A DNA stretch of 64,000 bases. Source: JALYOC01 sp036675345 (lineage in GTDB: Bacteria > Myxococcota > Myxococcia > Myxococcales > Myxococcaceae). The stretch is taken from NCBI GenBank assembly GCA_036675345.1, contig JAKFFE010000017.1, forward strand, positions 372,001 to 436,000, written 5' to 3'. The position numbers and the translations under genes are program-made. The notes beneath the pieces are model-generated. The model was not told the DNA's origin. It saw only the letters and a program-made list of their open reading frames with translations, and ran no database searches. Numbering within the stretch: position 1 is the first letter of the stretch; each line of letters opens with the position of its first letter. Below, piece after piece: positions 49,440 through 57,734 of the stretch.

Positions 49440-51680
49440 ATGGACATCCGCACCCAAAGCGCCCTGCTGGCAGCCATTGTGGGATTGGCCCTGGGCCTGT
49501 CCGTCCTGCTGCGCAGCGAACGAACCCGGGTGATGACCCTGTACTCGGTCTTCGCCCTCACCGCCTCCAGCTTCTACCTGGCGGTCTTCTTCGAGAGCCT
49601 GTTCTCCAACTGGGGCAACTGGTGGCTGCACCGGGTGGCCCTGGGTGCGACGCTGGTGGTGGGCGCGCTGGTGCCCTCCACCGCGCTGGGGTTCTTCCTG
49701 GAGTTCCTGGGCGTCAGCCCGGCGGCCAACCGCAACGGTCGCCGGGTCGCCCTGCTGTCGACCGTGTTTGGCCTGGCGGTGGGGCTCAGCCCGCTGGCCA
49801 ACACGCTGTGGGCCAAGGTCGCGCTGGCGGTGTGGGTGTTCGGGGCGATGACCGCCTCGGTCTCCCTGCTGCTGCACCGGATGCAGCAAAGCGAGTCGCG
49901 GATCGACCGGGCCCGGTTGATGTACCTGGCCTACGGGGCGGCGGCCTGCATGCTGTTCTCGGCGCTGGATCTGCTCCCGCGCTTCGGCCTCCCCTTCCCC
50001 TCGCTGGGGCCGGTGCTGACCACCCTGTACCTGTTCTTCCTGGCCCAGACCCTGCTGCGGCTGCGGCTGATGGACCTGCACGAGCTGCTGGGGAAGATCG
50101 CCGCCCAGGCGGTGCTGGCGGTGATGCTGGCGGTGGTGTTCGCGGTGTTGACCGCCTGGACCGGCAGCAACCTCTCCTTGTTCCTGTTCAACACCGTGGT
50201 CGCCACCTTCGTGGTGATGATCCTGCAGGACCCGCTGCGGACCAAGGTGGAGGAGCGGGTGATCGCCCTCTTCTTCCGCGAGCGGTTCCAGCTGCTGCGG
50301 GCGCTGTCCGATCTGCGGCCCCGGCTCTCCAACGTGATCGAGGTCTCGGAGGTCACCCGGCTGGTGCTGGACGCGCTCAACGAGACGCGGCGCGTGACCC
50401 ACGCCTCGGTGTACCTGCTGGCGGATGATCGTCCCGGGTTCCGGGTGCTGGACCACCGCGGGCCGCAGCCGGCGAACTTCCTGGACGCGGCGGCCGCCCG
50501 GGGCCTGCTCAACGCGGTGGCGGGAGGACAGAAGGCGGTGCTGCTGGAGCACCTGGAGCGCCGGATCTCCCAGCTGCGGACCCACCCCCCGGACGGCAAG
50601 CGCAGCCGGGATGAGATCAAACGGCTGAGCGACATCAAGAGCGCGATGGTCCAGATGAAGGCGGGGATCACCGTTCCCCTGGTGGGCAACGACCGGGTGA
50701 TCGGCTTTCTGAACCTGTGGGACGAGCGGGTGCCGGAGGCGTACGCCTCGGACGAGATCGCGCTGATCCTGGAGATCGCCGAGAAGCTGGCCACCGTCAC
50801 CGAGAACTCCAAGATCTACGATCAGATGCGCGAGCGGGATCGCCTGGCAGCGCTGGGCGAGATGGCCGCCGGGTTGGCCCACGAGATCCGCAACCCGCTG
50901 GGGGCGATCAAGGGCGCGGCGCAGTGTCTGGATCCCCGGCAGCTCTCCGGCGAGGACGGCGAGTTCCTGGAGGTGATCGTGGAGGAGGTCAACCGCCTCA
51001 ACGGGGTGGTGACCGCGTTCTTGGATTACTCGCGGCCGCTCAAGCAGAACTTCGGGCCCACCGACCTCAACGAGGTGGTCACCCGCACCCTGCGGTTGAT
51101 CCAGACCGAGATGCCCGCGCAGGTGGAGCTGCACACCGAGCTGGTGGAGCCGCTGAACCGGGTGGAGGCCGACGCCGAACAGCTCAAGCAGGTGCTGATC
51201 AACCTGGTGCAGAACGCGCTGCAGGCGCTGGGCGACAGCCCGGGGAAGATCACCCTGCGCACCCAGCGCCCGGATCGCTTCGGGGAGATCCGCGGACACG
51301 AGCAGGTGGAGCTGTCGGTCACCGACACCGGCCCCGGCATCCCGGAAGAACAGCAGCAGAACATCTTCATCCCCTTCTTCACCACCAAGCAGAAGGGCAC
51401 CGGGCTGGGGCTGGCGATCAGCCAGCGGATCATCAAGAACCACGGGGGGAACATCTCGGTGCAGAGCAAGTCCGGGGAAGGCTCCACCTTCGTGATCCGG
51501 ATGCCCGCCCTGCCCCTGACCGAGCCCGTCCCCCTGCCGTCGTTCCCGGAGGCCGGCACTCCCTATCCGGGCACCTTGATGGCGCCGGCCCTGGCCACCC
51601 CGCTGCCTGCCCTTCCTCCGGAGGGGGAGCGTCGGACCTCCCGGAAGGACAAGCGCCGGCAAAAGGCGCAGCCCTCCTAA
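49440..51680 (+). CDS. membrane histidine kinase with GAF domain
   Basis: 746 residues. About seven membrane segments over residues 5-260 (7TM histidine-kinase-type input), a GAF domain (about 300-455), then HisKA with His481 in LAHEIRNPLGAIKG and HATPase_c: N box QVLINLVQNALQAL, G1 DTGPGIPEE, F/G2 KGTGLGLAISQ. The tail is Pro-rich and basic. Layout resembles PilS/AtoS-type kinases of sigma-54 response regulators, but no response regulator adjoins it. Confidence 0.9.
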   Translation: MDIRTQSALLAAIVGLALGLSVLLRSERTRVMTLYSVFALTASSFYLAVFFESLFSNWGNWWLHRVALGATLVVGALVPSTALGFFLEFLGVSPAANRNGRRVALLSTVFGLAVGLSPLANTLWAKVALAVWVFGAMTASVSLLLHRMQQSESRIDRARLMYLAYGAAACMLFSALDLLPRFGLPFPSLGPVLTTLYLFFLAQTLLRLRLMDLHELLGKIAAQAVLAVMLAVVFAVLTAWTGSNLSLFLFNTVVATFVVMILQDPLRTKVEERVIALFFRERFQLLRALSDLRPRLSNVIEVSEVTRLVLDALNETRRVTHASVYLLADDRPGFRVLDHRGPQPANFLDAAAARGLLNAVAGGQKAVLLEHLERRISQLRTHPPDGKRSRDEIKRLSDIKSAMVQMKAGITVPLVGNDRVIGFLNLWDERVPEAYASDEIALILEIAEKLATVTENSKIYDQMRERDRLAALGEMAAGLAHEIRNPLGAIKGAAQCLDPRQLSGEDGEFLEVIVEEVNRLNGVVTAFLDYSRPLKQNFGPTDLNEVVTRTLRLIQTEMPAQVELHTELVEPLNRVEADAEQLKQVLINLVQNALQALGDSPGKITLRTQRPDRFGEIRGHEQVELSVTDTGPGIPEEQQQNIFIPFFTTKQKGTGLGLAISQRIIKNHGGNISVQSKSGEGSTFVIRMPALPLTEPVPLPSFPEAGTPYPGTLMAPALATPLPALPPEGERRTSRKDKRRQKAQPS

Positions 51681-51761
51681 TCGACGCCGTTCGCTATTGC
51701 AGTGGCCCTGGACGTTTTGTTTTGCGCGCTGGGGGCCATTGCGCGAAAACGCCTCTCGAAC

Positions 51762-52427
51762 ATGGCGACCTCCACCACTGCTTCCCCTGCCGTTGAGCCC
51801 GCTGCGAAGAGCGCGAATTCCATCCTGTGGACCCGCCTCGCCTCGTTCCTCTCCATCCTGCCGTTGGGCGTATGGACGGTGAACCACCTGTGGGACAACC
51901 TGGCGGCGTTCCAGGGTGCCCAGGCGTGGCAGACCGCGGTCACCCACCATCCGAACCCGGTGGCCCACGGGCTGACCGTGTTCATGGTGCTGCTGCCGCT
52001 GGCGCTGCACGCGGTGTGGGGCATCCAGCGGCTGTTCACCACGCGGCCCAACAACCAGCGGTACAACACCTACAACAACTTCAAGTACATCCTGCAGCGG
52101 GTCACCGCGGTCGGCGCGCTGGGCTTCATCGGCGCCCACCTGTGGCTGGCGATGCTGCAGCCCCGGCTGGTGCGCGGACAGGCGGAGACCTTCGCCGAGA
52201 TCGCCCAGGAGATGCGGCACCACGGGCCCACCCTGGTGGTCTACCTGCTGGGGACGCTGGCGGTCTGCTACCACCTGGCCAACGGGATCTCCGGCGTGGC
52301 CTGGACCTGGGGCCTGGCCTCGGGCCGCAAGTCGCTGCGGATGTTCGACCGGGTGGCGATCATCGCCTTCGTGATCATGCTGGCGATGGCCTGGCTGGCG
52401 ATCTACGCCATCTACCAGGCGGGGTAG
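51762..52427 (+). CDS. sdhC: succinate dehydrogenase cytochrome b558-type subunit
   Basis: 221 residues from ATG 51762. Five membrane segments; His residues in SNPVAHG-like positions (HHPNPVAHGL), LALHAVWGIQ, LGFIGAHLWL and VCYHLANGISG are candidate haem ligands of the b558 family used by Bacillus and many anaerobes. It would anchor the SDH flavoprotein and iron-sulfur subunits. sdhA and sdhB do not follow; a thioesterase-like gene does. The apparent isolation is unusual for sdhC. Confidence 0.78.
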   Translation: MATSTTASPAVEPAAKSANSILWTRLASFLSILPLGVWTVNHLWDNLAAFQGAQAWQTAVTHHPNPVAHGLTVFMVLLPLALHAVWGIQRLFTTRPNNQRYNTYNNFKYILQRVTAVGALGFIGAHLWLAMLQPRLVRGQAETFAEIAQEMRHHGPTLVVYLLGTLAVCYHLANGISGVAWTWGLASGRKSLRMFDRVAIIAFVIMLAMAWLAIYAIYQAG

Positions 52428-52440
52428 TCCCCACCCGCCG

Positions 52441-52956
52441 ATGCTGACCGGCTATCTCGCCAAGCTGGCGCAGACCGCGGTGGGCAGCACCCTCCGCTCC
52501 CGGGTGCCCCTGCTGGGCGAGGCCCGGCTGCCGTCGCGGGTGTGGCCCACCGACATCGATCCGTACCTGCACGTCAACAACGGTCGCTACCTGACCTTGA
52601 TGGACTTCGCGCGGTTCGATCACTCGCTGCGCACCGGGCTGTTCAAGGTCGCCACCCGGCACAAGTGGTACCCGGTGGCCGCCTCCTCCTCGGTGCAGTT
52701 CCGCCGCGAGCTCAAGCCGTTCCAGGCGTACGAGATCACCACCCGGCTCGCCGACTGGGACAACAAGTGGCTGTGGGTGGAGCACCGGTTCGAACGCCAG
52801 GGGGTGGTGCACACCTGGGCCGGGATCCGGATCGTGTTCCGTCACCAGGGCCGGTCCATCCCTCCCGCCGAGGTGCTGGCCGCGGCAGGTGAGCCGGACT
52901 CCAAGCCCAGTCCGTCCGAGCAGCTGTCCCGGTGGAGCGCCTCCGAGCAGCGCTGA
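52441..52956 (+). CDS. thioesterase-superfamily (hotdog-fold) protein
   Basis: 171 residues. DIDPYLHVNNGRYLTLMDFA is the hotdog thioesterase signature, with the Asp/Asn pair typical of 4HBT/THEM6-like enzymes; the rest fits the beta-sheet wrap (SSVQFRRELKPFQAYEITT). Substrate, probably an acyl-CoA, is unknown. It starts 13 bp past the cytochrome gene, so they may be co-transcribed, though no functional link is clear. Confidence 0.82.
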   Translation: MLTGYLAKLAQTAVGSTLRSRVPLLGEARLPSRVWPTDIDPYLHVNNGRYLTLMDFARFDHSLRTGLFKVATRHKWYPVAASSSVQFRRELKPFQAYEITTRLADWDNKWLWVEHRFERQGVVHTWAGIRIVFRHQGRSIPPAEVLAAAGEPDSKPSPSEQLSRWSASEQR

Positions 52957-52992
52957 ATTGCAGCCGTCAGACCCGGTGGGCATGATCCCGGG

Positions 52993-53553
52993 GTGAGCGA
53001 GGTGAAGCCCAAGCCCGACGGCACCTACTACGACCTGGAGGCACTGCCGCCCCAGTACGTGGGGGAGATCGTCTCTGGGGAGTTGTACGCCAGTCCCCGT
53101 CCGGCCTCCCTCCATGCCTATGCCAGCTCCCGGCTGGGCGTGATCCTGGGCACCCATTATGGCGATGGCACCGCCCCCGGAGGCTGGTTGCTCCTGGATG
53201 AACCGGAGCTTCACCTCCTGGGGCATGTGCTGGTCCCCGACCTGGCCGGGTGGCGCCGGGAGCGGATGCCGAAGCTGGAGAACGTGGCCCATTTCAAAGT
53301 GGCCCCGGACTGGATCTGCGAGGTCCTCTCTCCCGCCACCCTGACTCTGGATCGGAAGAAGAAGCTGCCGATCTACGCGCGGGCGGGGATTGCTCATGCC
53401 TGGCTGATCGATCCGCTGGCGAGGACGCTGGAGGTCTACCGGTTGGAGGCGGAGACCTATCGACTGCTGGGGAAGTCCTCCGGCGACGCGTCCGTGCAGC
53501 CGGAGCCGTTCATCCAGATCGGGTGGCCGCTTCAGACGCTCTGGGCGCCCTGA
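52993..53553 (+). CDS. Uma2-family endonuclease-like protein
   Basis: 186 residues from GTG 52993. The family nuclease residues are visible: EIVSGELYASPRPASLHAYA, then VPDLAGWRRERMP and PDWICEVLSPATLTLDRKKK with the PD-(D/E)xK-like acidic pair and lysine. AGIAHAWLIDPLARTLEVYR is also typical. Uma2 proteins are widespread, often in multiple copies, with unproven targets. Its 3' end overlaps the RsmJ-like gene tail-to-tail by 22 bp. Confidence 0.88.
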   Translation: MSEVKPKPDGTYYDLEALPPQYVGEIVSGELYASPRPASLHAYASSRLGVILGTHYGDGTAPGGWLLLDEPELHLLGHVLVPDLAGWRRERMPKLENVAHFKVAPDWICEVLSPATLTLDRKKKLPIYARAGIAHAWLIDPLARTLEVYRLEAETYRLLGKSSGDASVQPEPFIQIGWPLQTLWAP

Positions 53554-54317
53554 GCGGGCAGCACCGCCCACAGCACGGTGGCGCCGGGGCGCGCGGGCTC
53601 CGCCTTCAGGCCCAGCTTCTTCAGATCCGATGAATAGCGGGACGCCTTGATCACCACCGAGCGGCGCGCCACCCGCTGTGCCTCGCGCACCGTCTTTGCG
53701 GTGAGTTGCCAGTAGTCGGCGTGCCGCCGCAGGGATTCGAAGGCGGCCGAGGACTTCCGCTCGCGCTCGAACATCGGATCGATCAGCACCACGTCGAAGG
53801 CGCCGTCGGGCGCGTCGCGCAGGTAGTCGGCGGCATCCGCGTGCAAGACCCGGAGAAGCCCGGCGGCCGGATGGCGGGGAAGGAGCCCCAGCCCGTGACG
53901 GACCAGCAAGTACAGCCCCGGGCTCTTCTCCAGCGCGGTGACCGACCCGGTCGTCCCCACCAGCCGGGCGGCCACCTGGGCGTCGGCGGCCAGGCCCACC
54001 GTGCAATCCAGCACCGCGTCGCCCTCCTGCAGCCGCGCGTGCCGCACCAGCATGTCCTCGCGGACCCCTCGATCCAGTTGCTTGATTCGCAGGTGGGCCA
54101 ACCCGGGCGAGAACCGCAACGTGCCCTCGCGATCCACCAGCGAGACCGCGGTGGCCTCGAACACCACCACCGCCTCCCGGCCCTCCTCCAGCAACGCGCC
54201 CAGCGGGGTCTTGTGGGTGCGCTCCACGTACTCGACCCCCACCTCCCGGGCGGCGGCCTGCGCGCGCTGTCTCAGTTCGGGATCGCTGCGGTCGGAAGTG
54301 GTGACGGCCAGGTGCAT
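53532..54317 (-). CDS. RsmJ-like SAM-dependent methyltransferase
   Basis: 261 residues from ATG 54317. The SAM motif is VLDCTVGLAADAQVAARL; the late motif VVLIDPMFERERKSSAAF closely matches the DPMF segment of RsmJ, which methylates G1516 of 16S rRNA. The N-terminus resembles the RsmJ substrate-binding part. The identification is by motif order only. It converges with the Uma2 gene. Confidence 0.8.
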   Translation of the reverse strand: MHLAVTTSDRSDPELRQRAQAAAREVGVEYVERTHKTPLGALLEEGREAVVVFEATAVSLVDREGTLRFSPGLAHLRIKQLDRGVREDMLVRHARLQEGDAVLDCTVGLAADAQVAARLVGTTGSVTALEKSPGLYLLVRHGLGLLPRHPAAGLLRVLHADAADYLRDAPDGAFDVVLIDPMFERERKSSAAFESLRRHADYWQLTAKTVREAQRVARRSVVIKASRYSSDLKKLGLKAEPARPGATVLWAVLPAQGAQSV

Positions 54318-54395
54318 GGGCGAGAACCGATTTCTCAGAGCGCGAGAATACCTAATGCCCCCGAAACTCCCCATGCGTGGTGCTGATAATCGGTC

Positions 54396-55064
54396 GTGAC
54401 TCCCATCTCCTTCCGGTCTCCGGTCCTCGCCCGCAGCGCTCTCGCGGTCCAGCCTCAGACGCCGGTCCGACCGCTGACCGTGGCGGCGGATGTGTTCGAG
54501 ACGGCACCCGCCCCCCGGACCGCGACCACCTCGTGGAGCTTTCGCGGTGGGCCGGACACCGAGATCGGCCGGGCCATCGAGGGGATGCTGAACCGGGCCC
54601 GGCAGTCCACGGTGACGATCAAGGGGGACACGGTGGAGAGCCTGTTCACCCGCGCCATCCTCGAGAACCGCCACGTGACCAACGACCAGCTGCTGGCGAT
54701 GAGCCAGGTCACCCTGGATCAGCTGGCCTCGGATCCGGCCACCCGCGCCGAGGTGCTGCGGCGGATCCCCGATGCGCGGAGCAAGCCCTCCCACCACTTC
54801 ACCGTGGACCTGCTCTCCGCGGTCACCGGGATCGACCCGGCCGCGCTCTCCGAGGCCACTCCCGATCTGGGGATGACCGGGGCCCCCGGCACTCCGCTGC
54901 TCTACGCGCCCAAGACCGGGCGGATGCAGCGGTCCACCGCGCTGCACGACTTCACCGACTACCTGCGCGGCGCGGGGATCAAGGGCCTCAACCGCGCGGT
55001 GTGGGGCGTGGAGAACCGGATCCTCTCGGCGATCGTCTCCGCCACCGGGGGCGGCCGCTACTAG
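54396..55064 (+). CDS. hypothetical protein
   Basis: 222 residues, not recognised. The first ~45 residues are low-complexity and Pro/Ala-rich (APAPRTATTSWSFRGG), the rest probably helical (DQLLAMSQVTLDQLASDPAT). No signal peptide, membrane segment or catalytic motif. The GTG start is five bases after GATAAT (54385-54390), so the transcript may begin at or next to the start codon. Another small gene follows after 9 bp. Confidence 0.6.
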   Translation: MTPISFRSPVLARSALAVQPQTPVRPLTVAADVFETAPAPRTATTSWSFRGGPDTEIGRAIEGMLNRARQSTVTIKGDTVESLFTRAILENRHVTNDQLLAMSQVTLDQLASDPATRAEVLRRIPDARSKPSHHFTVDLLSAVTGIDPAALSEATPDLGMTGAPGTPLLYAPKTGRMQRSTALHDFTDYLRGAGIKGLNRAVWGVENRILSAIVSATGGGRY

Positions 55065-55073
55065 ACTGCGCCC

Positions 55074-55631
55074 GTGCTTCGACTCCTCCTCTTCCTGGGT
55101 TCGTTGGCCACGCTGGCCGGCTGGGGCTATCAATTCGGTCCCGCGCGTACCTCCTACTCCGCGTACTCCGAATCCCAGCTGGCCCTCCTGCGCCAGGAGG
55201 CGATGGCCCCGGTGCAGGGAGACCGGGTGGAGTCGGACATCACCCTGGGGATGCTGGACGACGAGCAGCGTCGGCGTCTCTTGGTGCTGTGGGGACTGCC
55301 ACTGGCGCTGGTGCTGGGCGTGGCCGCCTGGTTCGCGCCCCGGTCTCACTTCTCCTTCGGGAGGAACAAGAACGAGGAGGCGCGGCTGGCGGCCCATCTG
55401 GGGAATGCCTCCGCAGAGATGGCCGCAGAGCGCCGCCAGGCCGCGGCCACCCTGCTGGGGGTGACACCCAACGCCCCGGCCTCGGTGATCGAGGCTGCGT
55501 TCCAGGCCCAGCTCAAGGAGCGGGACCGCTCCCGCTACGACGGGGTGGCGGTGGACCTGGTGCGAGTGGCCGAGGAGCAGCGCGAACAGCTGCGACGGGC
55601 CCGGGACTACCTGCTCCAGCGCAGGCGCTAG
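55074..55631 (+). CDS. membrane protein with degenerate J-like C-terminus
   Basis: 185 residues from GTG 55074. Two membrane segments (about 3-20 and 73-90) flank an extracytoplasmic loop. The cytoplasmic end (about 120-185) reads like a J-domain, TLLGVTPNAPASVIEAAFQA, then QREQLRRARDYLLQR, without HPD. Function unknown. It is the second J-like degenerate protein in the window (the first is at 40990). It converges with the ABC-F gene. Confidence 0.65.
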   Translation: MLRLLLFLGSLATLAGWGYQFGPARTSYSAYSESQLALLRQEAMAPVQGDRVESDITLGMLDDEQRRRLLVLWGLPLALVLGVAAWFAPRSHFSFGRNKNEEARLAAHLGNASAEMAAERRQAAATLLGVTPNAPASVIEAAFQAQLKERDRSRYDGVAVDLVRVAEEQREQLRRARDYLLQRRR

Positions 55632-55634
55632 GGA

Positions 55635-57590
55635 CTACCGGAGGGCTTCGGCCAGACGGCTGCTGGCGTCCTCCCACTTCGCGTACAGGGCCTCCAGCTC
55701 GCCCTTCCGTCCGCGGTGCGCGTCCATCAACGGCTTGGCCTTGGCAAAGTCGTTGTAGAGCGCCGGATCGGCGAGGGCCGCCTCGTCCTCCGCCAGCTTG
55801 GTCTCCAGCGCCGAGATCTGCCCCTCCAACCTGGAGATCTCCTTGCGCAGCGGTCCCTCCACCGAGCTGCGCTTCTGGCGGGCCTCCGCCTCCAACCGCT
55901 TGCGCTCCTTCTCCGGAAGCCCGGAGCGATCCGCCGCTGCTGCCGCGCTGACCACCTGCGAGGCAGCCTTCTCCGCCTTCTCCGCCTGCAGCCCCTCGTG
56001 GTGCAGGTAGTCGTCCAGGTTGCCGGGATGGACCACCACCCCGCCGTCGCGCACGTCCCACACCTGGTTGGCCAGCTGGTTCACGAAGCTGCGGTTGTGG
56101 GAGACGAACATCAAGGTGCCGCTGTAGCTCTTCAGCGCCTCGATCAGCATCTCGGAGGAGTCCAGATCCAGGTGGTTGGTGGGCTCGTCCATCAACAAGA
56201 GATTGGAGGGGATCAACAGCAGCTTGGCCAGCGCCACCCGGGCCCGCTCTCCTCCGGAGAGCACCCCGATCTGCTTCTCCACGTCGTCCCCGGTGAAGAG
56301 GAACGCGCCCAGGATCGCGCGCACGTGGCTCTGCGGTTTGTCCGGCACCAGCCGCATGATCTCCGCCAGGATGGTGGACTTGTGGTCCAGCTTCTCCGCG
56401 TGGTGCTGCGCGTAGTAGCCCAGCGAGACGTTGTGCCCCAGGAAGGACTCCCCGGAGTCGGCGGTGATCTCGCCTGCCACCAGCTTGAGCAGGGTGGTCT
56501 TGCCGGCGCCGTTGGCGCCCACCACCGCGATCCGCGCTCCCCGCTCCACGGTGGCGGACAGGCCCCGGTAGATCACGTGGTTGCCGTAGGCCTTGTGGAT
56601 GTTCTTGAGGGTCACCACCTCGCGGCCGGAGCGGTCCACCTCCGGGAAGCGGAAGTTCACCTTGGCCCGCTCCTCCAGCAGGGTCACCTCGTCCATCTTG
56701 TCCAACAGCTTCTGCTTGCTCTTGGCGGCCGCCGCCTTGCTGGCCTTGGCCCCGAAGCGGTTGATGAACTCCTCCAGCTCGGCGCGGCGGGCGGCCTGCT
56801 TCTCGGAGGCCGCGTGCAGCAGCTCCGCCTCGGCGGCCCGCAGCTTCTTGTACTGGTCGTAGTTGCCGGTGTAGCTGCGCAGCCCCTCCACCTCCAGGGA
56901 CAGCACCCGGTTGATCTGCCGGTTGAGGAAGTCCCGGTCGTGGGAGATCAGCACCATCGCCTTGCGCGACTTCTTCAAGAACCCGTCGAACCAGGTCAGG
57001 GTCGGCACGTCCAGGTGGTTGGTGGGCTCGTCCAGCAGCAGCAGCTCCGGATCTTGCAGCAGCAGCGAGGCCAGCGCGGCGCGCATCCGCCAACCTCCGG
57101 AGAGGGTGGAGGCCGGCTTCTCGAACTGTTCGGGGCGAAAGCCCAGGCCCAGCAGGATCCGCTCGGCGTGGTGGCGGCCGTAGTGGTCGTCGAAGTGCTC
57201 GATCGACTCCAGCACGTCTGCCAGCTCCTGGGCGCACTCCATCTGGTCGTCACCCTCCAGCTTGGGCAGCGCCTCCTCCAGCGCCTTGAGCCGCTGGTCC
57301 AGCTCCTCCCGTCCGGGGACCGAGCTGAGCACCGAGTCGATCAGGTTCCCGGCGGGGAGCCCGGCGATGTCCTGGGGCAGGTAGCCGGCCTTGGCCTTGC
57401 GGGCGAAGCGGATGTCGGCGCTGTCCGCCTTGACCACTCCGGCCAGGATCTTGATCAGGGACGACTTGCCGGTGCCATTGGCACCCACCAGACCGATCCG
57501 GTCGTGGGGGCCGATGGCGAAGCTCTCATCATCGAAGAGGGTCTTCTTGCCGTAGGAGAGGCTGAGTCCGGAGACGGTGACGACGCTCAT
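55635..57590 (-). CDS. ABC-F family ATPase (Uup/YheS-like)
   Basis: 651 residues, two nucleotide-binding domains and no membrane part. First Walker A GANGTGKSSLIKIL, signature LSGGWRMRAAL, Walker B LLLLDEPTNHLD; second GANGAGKTTLLKL, LSGGERARVALA, LLLMDEPTNHLD. A Glu/Lys coiled C-terminal region (RKRLEAEARQKRSSV onward) is typical of Uup. ABC-F proteins act on ribosomes to relieve stalling; a DNA-repair role is reported for Uup. No resistance context is seen. Confidence 0.92.
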   Translation of the reverse strand: MSVVTVSGLSLSYGKKTLFDDESFAIGPHDRIGLVGANGTGKSSLIKILAGVVKADSADIRFARKAKAGYLPQDIAGLPAGNLIDSVLSSVPGREELDQRLKALEEALPKLEGDDQMECAQELADVLESIEHFDDHYGRHHAERILLGLGFRPEQFEKPASTLSGGWRMRAALASLLLQDPELLLLDEPTNHLDVPTLTWFDGFLKKSRKAMVLISHDRDFLNRQINRVLSLEVEGLRSYTGNYDQYKKLRAAEAELLHAASEKQAARRAELEEFINRFGAKASKAAAAKSKQKLLDKMDEVTLLEERAKVNFRFPEVDRSGREVVTLKNIHKAYGNHVIYRGLSATVERGARIAVVGANGAGKTTLLKLVAGEITADSGESFLGHNVSLGYYAQHHAEKLDHKSTILAEIMRLVPDKPQSHVRAILGAFLFTGDDVEKQIGVLSGGERARVALAKLLLIPSNLLLMDEPTNHLDLDSSEMLIEALKSYSGTLMFVSHNRSFVNQLANQVWDVRDGGVVVHPGNLDDYLHHEGLQAEKAEKAASQVVSAAAAADRSGLPEKERKRLEAEARQKRSSVEGPLRKEISRLEGQISALETKLAEDEAALADPALYNDFAKAKPLMDAHRGRKGELEALYAKWEDASSRLAEALR

Positions 57591-57734
57591 AGGGGGCGCC
57601 GGACATAACCCGCCGGCGGGGAGATCTCACCTCCGGAAGCGCGTGCCAGGCAGGCGGGCGGGCCGTCGGTTTCAAAACGCGGAAACGTCCCCCTGCCCTC
57701 CCCCTCCTCCGGGGGCCTATACTCGACGCCTCAC

